From the NCBI GenBank assembly GCA_013285505.1, contig CP053450.1:2030796-2094795 (forward strand): a DNA stretch of 64,000 nucleotides. Reading direction: 5' to 3'. Position numbers and translations under genes: made by a program. A model generated the notes under the pieces. That model saw nothing but the letters and a program-made list of their open reading frames with translations. It was not told the DNA's origin and did not search any database. The DNA is from Planctomycetota bacterium (lineage in GTDB: Bacteria > Planctomycetota > Phycisphaerae > Phycisphaerales > UBA1924). This document shows positions 53,633 through 63,217 of this stretch, piece by piece (within the stretch, counting starts at the first letter, position 1; each line of letters opens with the position of its first letter).

Positions 53633-55686
53633 GCAAATTCATGAAGGTGAGCCGAGCGGCGACGGCCTGGTTGTGGAAGCACACCGCAGCGGGCATCGCC
53701 GTGGTACTGATCATCGCGGCGCTGTTCGCTGGGTACCGGATGGGCCGTCCGGATGTTCGTCCCGCACCGGGACCTGTTGCCGGGGGACATGGCGACGACG
53801 GAGACCCCAGCGAGCCGCAGATGTACACCTGTTCCATGCACCCTTCGGTGCGGCTACCCGACCCCGATGCCAAGTGTCCAATCTGCTTCATGGATCTGAT
53901 CCCGGTGGTGAATGAAGGCGGCCTGGGGAGTGAGCACCGCGTCACGATCAGGGACGCTGCTGCGGCGATGAGCCGGATCGAGACGGCTCCGGTCGGTCGT
54001 TTCTTCCCGACCGCAGAGATCCGTCTTTATGGAAAAGTAACCTACGACGAGACCTCGGTCGCCCGACTCACGTCATACTTTCCGGGGCGGATCGAAAGAC
54101 TGTTCGTGAACTACGTCGGTGTGCCCGTTGCCAAGGGCGACCACATGGCGGAGCTCTATAGCCCCGAAGTGCTCTCGGCGTTCGAGGAACTCCGACAGTC
54201 CACTCAAGCGGCGAATGATTCAAGAAGCACAAGCGAGCTTGTTCGCTCGACAACAAGAGACACGCTGACAGCGTCACGGGAAAAGCTTCGGCTTTTTGGG
54301 CTGACCGCTGAGCAGATCGCCGCGGTCGAGGATGGCTCGTTCGAATCTGACCAACTTGCTATCTTCGCGCCGATCGGCGGCGTCGTCACACACGTGGGCG
54401 TCCGCGAGGGTGACTATGTCCAGACCGGAGCACCGATCGCCACGGTCGCAGACCTCTCACGGCTATGGCTCGACATGGAGGCGTACGAATCGCAGCTCCC
54501 GCTGCTTCGATGGGGCCAGCGTGTAACGTTCACTGTAGAGGCCCACCCGGGTGAGACCTTCGAGGGGCGCATCGCGTTCATTGAACCGATGGTGGACGAG
54601 CGCACGCGGACCGCTGCCATTCGCGTCGCCGTTGAGAACCTCGAGCGTCGGCTTAAGCCAGGAATGTTCGCTTCGGCGGTAGTTCGTACCCGCGTCGCGG
54701 AGAACGGCGCAGTGGTCAACGATGAACTCACCGGCCGCTGGGTCAGCCCGATGCACCCGACCGTCGTAAAGGACGGGCCGGGCCAGTGCGACATCTGCGG
54801 CATGGACATGGTTCCTGCGGAGTCGCTCGGTGTTGTTGGCGACCCGAGCAAGGTGGACGAGCCGCTCGTAATCCCGCGATCGGCGGTGCTGTTCACCGGC
54901 ACACGCTCGGTGGTGTATGTCGAGGTGTCGGATATGGAGAAGCCGACCTACGAGGGTCGGACCGTCGTGCTCGGACCGCGGGCCGGGGAGTTCTACATCG
55001 TCCGCGAAGGACTGCGCCGCGGTGAGCGGGTCGTGGTTAACGGAGCGTTCCGTATCGACAGCGCGATGCAGATTGCGGCCAAGCCGAGCATGATGACACC
55101 AGGCGGCGGTGGTGGTGGAAACCCGCATGATGGGCACGGCGACATGACCGGCGGGCAGATGCCAGCGATGCCAGATCGCGTCCCCGTTCCCGATAGCTTT
55201 GTGTTCGCGCTGAAGCCAGTGTACGCGGCCTATCTGGATGCACAGGAGTCGCTCGCCGCCGATGATCTCGGTGGATTCGCGCAGGCGGCCTCGGATCTCC
55301 GCACCGCGCTCGGCTTTGTCGGGGAGGCGGGACTCGTGGGCGACCCACTCACGGCGTGGCGTCGGGCCGCGTCCAAGCTCCGTGTTGACGGTGCGATCAC
55401 CGACATCGAGATCGCACGGACCCAGTTCGAGGACATGAGCGAGGCGATCATCGCGTTGCAGCTCCGCTTCGGACATCGGGGCAACGAGACATGGAATGTC
55501 GCCCACTGTCCGATGGCGTTTGACAACAACGGAGCGGATTGGTTGCAGCGCGGCACACAGATCAACAATCCTTACTTTGGAGCAGCCATGCTTCGCTGTG
55601 GCGACATCCGCGAGTCGTTTGAACCGCTCGACTCTGTCAGAATGAATGCTGAGGACATCGGGATGGAGGGTCACGATCATGAGTGA
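53629..55686 (+). CDS. cusB: RND efflux periplasmic adaptor (CusB-type) with two heavy-metal-binding domains
   Basis: The 685-aa protein has one N-terminal helix (GIAVVLIIAALFAGYRMG). The first HMBD is YTCSMHPSVRLPDPDAKCPICFMDLIPV (residues ~65-90); a second, SPMHPTVVKDGPGQCDICGMDMVPAE, lies at ~373-400. Membrane-fusion parts are LYGKVTYDET, IFAPIGGVVTHVGVREGDYVQTGAPI and VTFTVEAHPGETFEGRIAFI. It links the pump and duct and hands over metal. A second HMBD in the middle of the adaptor is uncommon. It overlaps cusA's start (ATGAGTGA). Confidence 0.9.
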   Translation: MSKFMKVSRAATAWLWKHTAAGIAVVLIIAALFAGYRMGRPDVRPAPGPVAGGHGDDGDPSEPQMYTCSMHPSVRLPDPDAKCPICFMDLIPVVNEGGLGSEHRVTIRDAAAAMSRIETAPVGRFFPTAEIRLYGKVTYDETSVARLTSYFPGRIERLFVNYVGVPVAKGDHMAELYSPEVLSAFEELRQSTQAANDSRSTSELVRSTTRDTLTASREKLRLFGLTAEQIAAVEDGSFESDQLAIFAPIGGVVTHVGVREGDYVQTGAPIATVADLSRLWLDMEAYESQLPLLRWGQRVTFTVEAHPGETFEGRIAFIEPMVDERTRTAAIRVAVENLERRLKPGMFASAVVRTRVAENGAVVNDELTGRWVSPMHPTVVKDGPGQCDICGMDMVPAESLGVVGDPSKVDEPLVIPRSAVLFTGTRSVVYVEVSDMEKPTYEGRTVVLGPRAGEFYIVREGLRRGERVVVNGAFRIDSAMQIAAKPSMMTPGGGGGGNPHDGHGDMTGGQMPAMPDRVPVPDSFVFALKPVYAAYLDAQESLAADDLGGFAQAASDLRTALGFVGEAGLVGDPLTAWRRAASKLRVDGAITDIEIARTQFEDMSEAIIALQLRFGHRGNETWNVAHCPMAFDNNGADWLQRGTQINNPYFGAAMLRCGDIRESFEPLDSVRMNAEDIGMEGHDHE

Positions 55687-58600
55687 CCGTTCGCCATCCA
55701 TTCCACCGATGCCCTCACGCGGACCGCTCAACACCTTGATTCGATTCTGTCTTGAGCAGAAGCTAGTGGTCGCGATCGTACTCTTTGGCACCCTCTTCTG
55801 GGGCGTGCTCGTGGCTCCGTTCGATTGGGACCTCGGCGGTCTGCCCCGCGATCCCGTTCCCGTTGACGCGATTCCGGACATCGGCGAAAACCAACAGATC
55901 GTGTTCACGGAGTGGCCCGGCCGCAGCCCGCAGGACATCGACGACCAGATCAGTTACCCGATGACGATCGCGATGCTCGGCATCCCGGGCGTGAAGGACA
56001 TTCGCAGCTACTCAGTCTTCGGCTTCTCTACGATTTACGTGGTGTTCGAGGATGGCGTCGAGTTCTACTGGTCGCGTTCAAGGGTGCTGGAGAAGCTGAA
56101 CTCACTCCCGGCCGGCACGCTACCGCCCGGCGTCTCGCCGGCGCTCGGACCGGACGCGACGGCGGCTCGGCCAGGTCTTCTGGTACACGCTCGAAGGAAG
56201 GGACGCGGAGGGCAACCCAACGGGAGGCTGGGGGCCGGAGGAACTGCGTTCAATACAGGACTTCATTGTCAAGTACAAGCTCGCGGGCGTGGAGGGCGTC
56301 TCGGAGGTCGCTTCGATAGGCGGCTTTGTGCAGGAGTATCAGGTCGACGTTAATCCGGACGCGATGCGGGCGGCGGGTGTCTCGCTCCAGCAGGTCATCG
56401 GCGCTGTGCGTCAAAGCAACCTTGATGTCGGAGCCCGCACGGTCGAGGTGAACCGGGCAGAGTACATCGTTCGCGGGCTCGGATTCATTCAGAGCGTCGA
56501 GGACCTTGAGCAGGCGGCGATCACATCACGGGATGGGCAGCCGATCCTCATCGGCGACATCGCCAAGGTCGCACTCGGACCCGCGCTGCGCCGTGGAGTG
56601 TTGACCAAGGCGGGCGATGAAGCCGTTGGCGGCGTCGTGGTTGTGCGCTACGGCGAGAACCCGATGGCAACGATTCAGCGGCTCAAGAGCAAGATCACAG
56701 ATATCGCTTCGGGCCTGCCCTCAAAGATCCTGGCGGACGGAACGGAGAGTCGCGTCACGATCGTTCCGTTCTACGACCGGTCGGGTCTGATCAAAGAGAC
56801 ACTGGAGACCCTTAACTCGGCGATCTCTCAGCAGGTGCTCGTGACGATCATCGTGGTCGTCCTGATGGTCATGCACCTGCGGAGCAGCCTGCTTATCGGC
56901 GCGATGCTGCCGATTACGGTGCTGATGACGTTCATCGGAATGAAGCTCTTTCGGGTCGACGCGAACGTTGTCGCGCTCTCCGGCATCGCCATCGCCATCG
57001 GCACAATCGTGGATATGGGCATCGTGTTGAGTGAAAACATCCTCAGACGGCTTGATGAGGCCGCAGTAGACCAGGCGAACGCGGCACCGACCATCGATGT
57101 AATCTATCGTGCGACCACCGAGGTCGGCGGTGCCGTGTTGACCGCTGTTGCCACGACGGTCGTCGGCTTCCTGCCGGTGTTTACGATGGAGGCCGCTGAA
57201 GGCAAGCTCTTCAAGCCCTTGGCGTACACCAAGACCTTTGCACTGGTCGCCGCGATCATCGTCGCGCTGACAATCCTGCCCGCGGCCGCGCACGTGCTCA
57301 TGGGCTTTCGCCCAAAGGCGAAGCTGATCCGAGCCGCCTCTGCGGTCGCACTCACCCTGTCCGGCCTTGCGGCTGCGATCTGGCTACACACACTCGGTGG
57401 GCTGATCATCACGGCGTTCGGAGCGTTCTACCTTGCCAAGCCATGGTTGCCGACGCTCCTCGTGCGAGGTTTGCAGTGGTCGGCAAATCTCGTCGCCGTC
57501 CTTGTGGTGCTCGTGGTGCTCGCGGGGACGTGGGAGCCGCTCGGCCCGGAACCGGGCATGTTCGGCAACGCGGTCTTCATCGGGACTATCGTGGGCGGAG
57601 TGTTGCTCGTCTTCTGGCTCGTTCGGCTGGCATTTCCATACATCCTCGCGTGGGCACTTCGGCACAAACTCATCGGGCTGTCTCCCGCCGTCATCGTCGT
57701 ATTGATCGGTGCCACCGTATGGCTCGGCTTCGATCGCGTGTGGGGATGGCTTCCAGAGTCCGTCAGGCAGCGGGAGTCAATGGTGGAGGTTGCGCACGCG
57801 TTTCCTGGGCTCGGAAGCGAGTTCATGCCATCGCTCGACGAGGGCGCATTCCTCTACATGCCGACCACGATGTCCCACGCCTCAATCGGCGAGGCGACGG
57901 ACATCTTGAAGGAACTCGACCGCCGGATCATGAGCGTGCCGGAGGTCGCGATGGCGGTCGGTAAGATCGGGCGCGTCGAGAGCCCGCTCGACCCCGCGCC
58001 GATCTCGATGATCGAGACTGTTATTGAGTACAAGAGCGAGTACCGCACTGATAACCAAGGAAGACGGCTCAACTTCCGCTTTGATGACGAGACAGAGGGG
58101 TTTGTCCGCGACGATCAGGGAAGTCTGATCGAAGACTACGACGGCCGCCCGTTCCGCCAGTGGCGCGACGAGATCGAATCGACTCAGGACATCTGGGACG
58201 CGATCGTCGAAGCGGCCGACATGTCGGGTGTCACCAGCGCACCGAAGCTCCAGCCCATCGAGACGCGCATCGTCATGCTCCAGTCTGGCTTTCGTGCACC
58301 GATGGGCATCAAGGTCTACGGTCCTGATCTTCAAACCATCGAATCCTTCGGCCTTGAACTCGAACGGCTGCTCAAGCGGGTTCCGAGTGTCCAGCCCGCG
58401 GCGGTCTTCGCCGATCGCGTTGTGGGCAAACCGTACCTTGAGATCGATATCGATCGAGAGAAGATCGCCCGCTATGGCCTCACAATTGCCGCGGTGCAGG
58501 AGGTCATCGAGGTCGCCATCGGCGGCAAACCGCTGACCATGACAGTCGAGGGACGAGAGCGATACCCCGTGCGCGTTCGTTATCTCCGCGAACTGCGCGA

Positions 58601-59525
58601 CCAACCCGAGACGCTTGGCGACATCCTCGTTCCAACGCCCGCGGGTGCTCAGGTGCCCCTTCGCGAGCTCAGCACCCTCGAGTATCGACGCGGCCCGCAG
58701 ATGGTCAAGAGTGAAGACACCTTCCTCGTGGCGTACGTCCTGTTCGACAGGCTGCCGGGCTATGCCGAGGTCACGGTCGTACGGGACGCCCAACGCCAGA
58801 TCCAGGACGCGATCGATGCGGGCGACTTGATCGTCCCAGCGGGTGTCAGTTACGAGTTCTCCGGGTCGTACAAGAATCAGGTTCGCGCTGCCAAGCGGAT
58901 GAGCATCGTGCTCCCGCTGGCGCTCGCCGTCATCTTCCTGTTGCTCTACTTCCAGTTTCGCAAGGTCGGCGTCACGCTCATGGTCTTCACCGGCGTGTTC
59001 GTCGCGTGGGGCGGCGGGTTCATGATGCTGTGGCTCTACGCCCAGCCGTGGTTTCTCGACACACACCTACTCGGCACAGATCTCCGCAACCTTTTCCAGA
59101 TTGAACCGTTCAACCTGAGTGTCGCGGTGTGGGTCGGGTTTCTCGCGCTGTTTGGTATCGCGACCGACGACGGCGTCATCATGGCCACCCGCATCGAGCA
59201 ATCGATGGCCGAGGAGAAGCCCGAGTCGATCGAAGCCATCCGCAGCGCCGTGGTTGACGGTGGTCGGCTCCGTATCCGTGCCGCGGTCATGACGAGCGCC
59301 ACCACAATCCTCGCCCTCCTCCCGGTGCTGACGAGCAGCGGACGGGGCTCCGACATCATGGTTCCCATGGCCATCCCTTCGTTCGGCGGAATGATCGTGG
59401 CATCCATCACATGGTTTGTTGTCCCCATCCTGTACTGCTGGGTCGCAGAGTGGAGATTCCGCTTCGCTCAATCCAACCCGGCGTCCAACACCACTGTGCC
59501 ACCGGCACAAGGAGTATCTCCATGA
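55679..59525 (+). CDS. cusA: Heavy-metal RND transporter (CusA/CzcA family; apparent frameshift near 56164)
   Basis: About 1280 aa when repaired. The front has LIRFCLEQKLVVAIVLFGTLFWGV, DAIPDIGENQQIVFTEWPGRSPQDIDDQISYPMTI. It breaks near 56164; dropping one G gives DATALGQVFWYTLEG and joins VKYKLAGVEGVSEVASIGGFVQEYQVDVNPD. Then come the transmembrane blocks (LVTIIVVVLMVMHLRSS, DMGIVLSENI), the FMPSLDEGAFLYMP site and the C-terminal helices. It exports Cu/Ag-type ions from the periplasm or cytoplasm, using the proton gradient. The central segment is longer than in E. coli CusA. It overlaps the next gene by four bases. Confidence 0.92.
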
Positions 59526-60511
59526 AACCTGCAACGCTTCTCGCATGTCTCTGCCTTTCGGGTATCGCGCCGATGGCGGTCGCGCAGCTCGAGAATCACG
59601 GGTCCGCAGCCGGCAACGGCACCGACAGTGCCATCAACGCCATGTGTCCCATTGGCAAGGAGCCCGTTGATCCCTCGGCGGGCACGGTCGAGTACGAGGG
59701 CAATGCCATCGGCATGTGCTGTCCCGGCTGCGGCAAGCAGTTTCTTGCATGGGACGATGCCCGCAAGGACGAGTTCGTAGCGCTCGCGGTCGCGCACCGG
59801 GAGCCTGGGATGGACGCACACACCGACCACGGTGCCGAGTCCGCTCCGGCGGCGGCTGGCGAGGACGCCTGGACTGGTCCGTACACACTCGCTATCTGCC
59901 CGGTATCGGGTCAGAAACTCGGCTCGATGGGGGACCCCATCGTCGCGGAGTACGACGGGCGGGAGGTCCGGTTCTGTTGCGATGGGTGCATCGACAAGTT
60001 CGAGGCCGATCAGGCAGGCTACTGGGAGAAGATCGACGAACAGATCGTCGCGGATCAGCTCCGCTACTACCCCAGCAAGACGTGCATCGTGTCGGACGAG
60101 CCGTTGACTGAGGACGGCGAGGACATTGCGATCAACATGGTCTACGGCAACCGCCTCGTGCGGCTCTGCTGCAAGATGTGTGCCCGCGATTTCAAGGCCG
60201 ACCCGGAACAGTTCATCGAGACGCTCGACGCGGTGACCGCCGATGCCCAACGCAAGGACTATCCGCTCGACACATGCATTGTTGCGGAAGGGAAGCTCGG
60301 TTCAATGGGAGAGCCCTCCGAGATGGTCGTTGCCGGTCGGCTTCTGCGGTTCTGCTGCGCGAACTGCGAGCCCAAGGTCGAGGCGGATCCTGTCAAGTAC
60401 CTCCAGGCCATCGACCGGGCGTGGCAAGCTCAGGGCAAGTTCATGCTCGCCGAGGTCGAAGCTGGCCACGAGGCGGGGCACGACCACGGCGACCACGACC
60501 ACGGTGGCTAA
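59522..60511 (+). CDS. Secreted protein with four YHS-like CCxxC modules
   Basis: A signal peptide (LLACLCLSGIAPMAVA) precedes four modules, each with a C-P/V-x-x-x-x-x-L/P-style opening and a CCxxC core: GMCCPGCGKQF, RFCCDGCIDKF, RLCCKMCARDF and RFCCANCEPKV. They are preceded by CPIGKEPVD, CPVSGQKLGSMG, CIVSDEPL and CIVAEGKLGSMG. The end is His/Asp-rich (GHEAGHDHGDHDHGG). YHS domains bind metal. This 329-aa protein is likely a periplasmic copper chelator or carrier for the pump, with which it is translationally coupled. Confidence 0.85.
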   Translation: MKPATLLACLCLSGIAPMAVAQLENHGSAAGNGTDSAINAMCPIGKEPVDPSAGTVEYEGNAIGMCCPGCGKQFLAWDDARKDEFVALAVAHREPGMDAHTDHGAESAPAAAGEDAWTGPYTLAICPVSGQKLGSMGDPIVAEYDGREVRFCCDGCIDKFEADQAGYWEKIDEQIVADQLRYYPSKTCIVSDEPLTEDGEDIAINMVYGNRLVRLCCKMCARDFKADPEQFIETLDAVTADAQRKDYPLDTCIVAEGKLGSMGEPSEMVVAGRLLRFCCANCEPKVEADPVKYLQAIDRAWQAQGKFMLAEVEAGHEAGHDHGDHDHGG

Positions 60512-60711
60512 TCTGTCGCACTGTTGATGCGATCCTGAGAACACTAGGTGACCACCCCCATGAAGCAGGTCCTTCGCCGCTGTGGGGTGCGAGAGGATGG
60601 GTTGTCTCACGGAAACAAACTTAGGCAACTGTGTCCCTTGCAGATTAGTCGCGCCGGAAACGTGAGCGGCAAGGTGCGCCGCAGCGGAAGGACATGCGCA
60701 TCGGAGACAAG

Positions 60712-62079
60712 ATGACCAGCACGGCGCAGAATCATTCGCACTTGAGCGAGTATCAGAAGGGCAGCCTGACCCTCACGGGATCTGTCGCGCTGGGCACCGG
60801 CGTCATGATCGGTGCGGGCATCTTCGCGCTGACCGGGCAAGTCGCGGAACTCGCCGGTGGGCTGTTTCCGCTCGCGTTCATCGCCGCGACGGTCGTCGTT
60901 GCGTTCAGCGCGTACTCGTACATCAAGGTCTGTAACAAGTACCCCTCCGCCGGAGGCGTCGCGATGATCCTGAAGAAGGCCTACGGCCCGGGCGTCGTCA
61001 CCGCGAGCTGCTCGATCCTGATGTATTCCTCGATGGTCATCAGCGAGAGCCTTGTTGCGCGAACCTTCGGCACGTACACGATGCGCATGTTCGGCGTGGG
61101 CCCCGAGTCGTGGCTTGTTCCGGCGCTCGGGGTCGGACTGATCGCTGTGGCATTCGCCGTCAACCTGCGTGGCAACCGGTTCATCGGCGGGCTTAGCAGG
61201 ATCACGGCGATTATCAAGATTGTGGGCATCGCGATCTTTGCCATCATCGGTCTCTGGGTCTCGGGCTTGTCGTTGGACACGCTCACGGGCACCGACTCGC
61301 CCGGCGGTGTCGCCGAAGGCTCCACCGGTGGACTGAGTGGTTTCCTCGCCGCGATCGCCATCTCGATACTTGCCTACAAGGGCTTCACGACCATCACCAA
61401 CAGCGGTGATGAGATTAAGAATCCCGAGCGCAACGTTGGTCGTTCAATCGTCATCAGCCTGCTGATCTGTACCGGGCTCTATCTTCTCGTCACGCTTGCC
61501 GTCGCCGGGAACCTGACCGTCGGCGAGATCATCCGGGCGCGGGACTCGTCGCTCGCCGAGGCCGCCAGACCGGCGGTCGGACGGTGGGGCGAGTGGCTGA
61601 CCATTGCTCTGGCGATGGTCGCCACAATCTCGGGAGTGATCGCGAGCATGTTCGCGGTGTCCCGAATGCTCGCGATGCTCACTGAGATGGAACTCGTTCC
61701 ACACCGCCATTTCGGCATGCCGGGCCGCATCCAGAGGCACACCCTTGTCTATACAGCCGTCATCGCCGTCACCCTCACAGTGTTCTTCGATCTCGGCCGC
61801 ATCGCGTCGCTCGGCGCGATCTACTACATCGTGATGGACATGGCGATTCACTGGGGAATCTACCGCAATCTCCGCGAGGACGTAGGGGCCAGTGCGCCCG
61901 TTCTGCTCACGGCACTCGCGCTCGACGCCGTGGTGCTCGGCGCGTTTGTCTCTGTCAAAGCGGTTTCGGACCCGGTCGTGCTGCTCGTGTCGGTGGTCGG
62001 CATGGGGATCATCGTCATCGCCGAATGGTGGTATCTGCGCCACGACAAGTCCGGCCAGAGACAACCCGAAGAGGACTGA
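60712..62079 (+). CDS. APC-superfamily amino-acid permease
   Basis: The 455-aa protein has about 12 helices and APC features: GSVALGTGVMIGAGIFALTGQVAELAGG, SAYSYIKVCNKYPSAGGVAMILKKAYG, FLAAIAISILAYKGFTTITNSGDEIKNPERNVGRSI and RMLAMLTEMELVPHRHFGMP. The substrate is unknown. GGAGACAAG precedes ATG 60712. Its place between a metal-binding protein and PepSY/CsoR genes is unusual and suggests a role in metal tolerance, such as uptake of a thiol or amino acid, or chance. Confidence 0.87.
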   Translation: MTSTAQNHSHLSEYQKGSLTLTGSVALGTGVMIGAGIFALTGQVAELAGGLFPLAFIAATVVVAFSAYSYIKVCNKYPSAGGVAMILKKAYGPGVVTASCSILMYSSMVISESLVARTFGTYTMRMFGVGPESWLVPALGVGLIAVAFAVNLRGNRFIGGLSRITAIIKIVGIAIFAIIGLWVSGLSLDTLTGTDSPGGVAEGSTGGLSGFLAAIAISILAYKGFTTITNSGDEIKNPERNVGRSIVISLLICTGLYLLVTLAVAGNLTVGEIIRARDSSLAEAARPAVGRWGEWLTIALAMVATISGVIASMFAVSRMLAMLTEMELVPHRHFGMPGRIQRHTLVYTAVIAVTLTVFFDLGRIASLGAIYYIVMDMAIHWGIYRNLREDVGASAPVLLTALALDAVVLGAFVSVKAVSDPVVLLVSVVGMGIIVIAEWWYLRHDKSGQRQPEED

Positions 62080-62082
62080 TCG

Positions 62083-62808
62083 ATGCGACCACGCAAGACA
62101 ACGTACCTGGTCCACCGCTGGATCGGCCTGTTCATCGCCCTCCAGCTCCTCGCGTGGAGCATCGGCGGGTTCGTGTTCAGTGTGCTCGATATCCGCGCAG
62201 TTCGGGGCGAACACAACTCCACGATGATCGAAGCGCGCCCGCTTGACGCGGCCGCGGTGCCCGCACACCTCCGCGAGGCGGTCGGCGCAGCGGGCGTGTG
62301 CACCACACTGGAGCTCATCGACCGGGGCCTGGGGCCGCACTGGGAGGCCCGTGACGTCGACGGCGTACTCCTGGTCCGCATGGGTTCGGATGGCAGCCCG
62401 GCCGGTCCCGTCACCATCGAGCAGGCCGAGGCGATCGCGATGGACGACTTTGTCCATGGTTCCGGTGTCGCGAGATCGAGCGTCATCGAGGCCGACCCAC
62501 CGGTCGAGTACCGGGGACGCCCGCTCCCGATCTACCAGATCGAACTGGACCACGCCTCGCGGACACGGATCTACGTCGACGCCGCGACCGGTGCCATCAC
62601 GGCCCGGCGGAACCGGTCCTGGCGGCTGTTCGACTTCTTCTGGATGCTTCACACCATGGACTACGGTGGTCGTGACGACTTCAACCACCCGCTGCTGACC
62701 GGCGCAAGCATTCTCGCGATCCTGGCGTCCGGCTCGGGGCTCACCCTGTGGGGTTGGCGAGCTACCTCCCAGATCCGTCGAAAGACCGAGCGGAAGCCGA
62801 GCAACTGA
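62083..62808 (+). CDS. PepSY-domain membrane protein
   Basis: The 241-aa protein has an N-terminal helix (HRWIGLFIALQLLAWSIGGFVFSVLD), a PepSY-like segment (IYQIELDHASRTRIYVDAATGAITARRNRSWRLFDFFWMLHTMDYGGRDDFNHPLL) and a C-terminal helix (ILAILASGSGLTLWGW). PepSY-TM proteins are common in metal-reduction and iron/copper loci. It starts four bases after the permease stop, so it is probably in the same operon. Confidence 0.85.
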   Translation: MRPRKTTYLVHRWIGLFIALQLLAWSIGGFVFSVLDIRAVRGEHNSTMIEARPLDAAAVPAHLREAVGAAGVCTTLELIDRGLGPHWEARDVDGVLLVRMGSDGSPAGPVTIEQAEAIAMDDFVHGSGVARSSVIEADPPVEYRGRPLPIYQIELDHASRTRIYVDAATGAITARRNRSWRLFDFFWMLHTMDYGGRDDFNHPLLTGASILAILASGSGLTLWGWRATSQIRRKTERKPSN

Positions 62809-62883
62809 GCGGAGATCCCGAACGTTCCGGCTACGCGCTGAAAAGATCTCGACGAATCGGGTTGACCGACGCCACGAGAACGC

Positions 62884-62900
62884 ATACCCTTAGGGGGTAT
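62884..62900 (+). promoter_or_regulatory. CsoR-type operator overlapping the csoR start
   Basis: ATACCCTTAGGGGGTAT: ATACCC and GGGTAT form an inverted repeat with a G-rich centre. From known work on Cu(I)-sensing CsoR repressors, operators have this TACCC-x-GGGGGTA form. It ends two bases into the ATG at 62899, so the repressor would control its own gene and the P-type ATPase. Confidence 0.75.
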
Positions 62901-63207
62901 GGGTATTAAAGCAAGCCACAAGATCGCATCGGGTGTGTGTGAAGCGGACAGATCCCGCAACCTCGCCCGCCTCAAGCGGATCGAAGGTCAGGTGCGGGGC
63001 ATCGCGCAGATGGTCGAGCAGGACCGGTACTGCGTCGACGTGCTCACGCAGATCGCAGCGGCCCAGTCCGCCCTTCGGTCGGTCGGCAAGGAGATGCTCC
63101 GCCACCATCTCAAGCACTGTGTGGCCGACGCCGCCCGTCTTGGCAAGCCCGAGTTCGACGCAACAAGCGATGAACTCATCGAACTGCTCTACAAGAACGC
63201 ACGCTAG
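62899..63207 (+). CDS. csoR: CsoR/RcnR-family metal-sensing repressor
   Basis: The 102-aa all-helical protein has RNLARLKRIEGQVRGIAQMVEQDRYCVDVLTQIAAAQSALRSVGKEMLRHHLKHCV. The C-x-n-H-x3-C metal site of copper-type CsoR is seen as C in RYCVD and HHLKHC. Copper binding releases it from DNA. It is followed by a P-type ATPase gene ten bases on and overlaps its operator. Confidence 0.92.
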   Translation: MGIKASHKIASGVCEADRSRNLARLKRIEGQVRGIAQMVEQDRYCVDVLTQIAAAQSALRSVGKEMLRHHLKHCVADAARLGKPEFDATSDELIELLYKNAR

Positions 63208-63217
63208 GAGTCATGCC

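Noticed and set aside
54463..55938. Minus-strand open frame opposite cusB
   Set aside because: Shadow of the adaptor gene; no recognisable domain.
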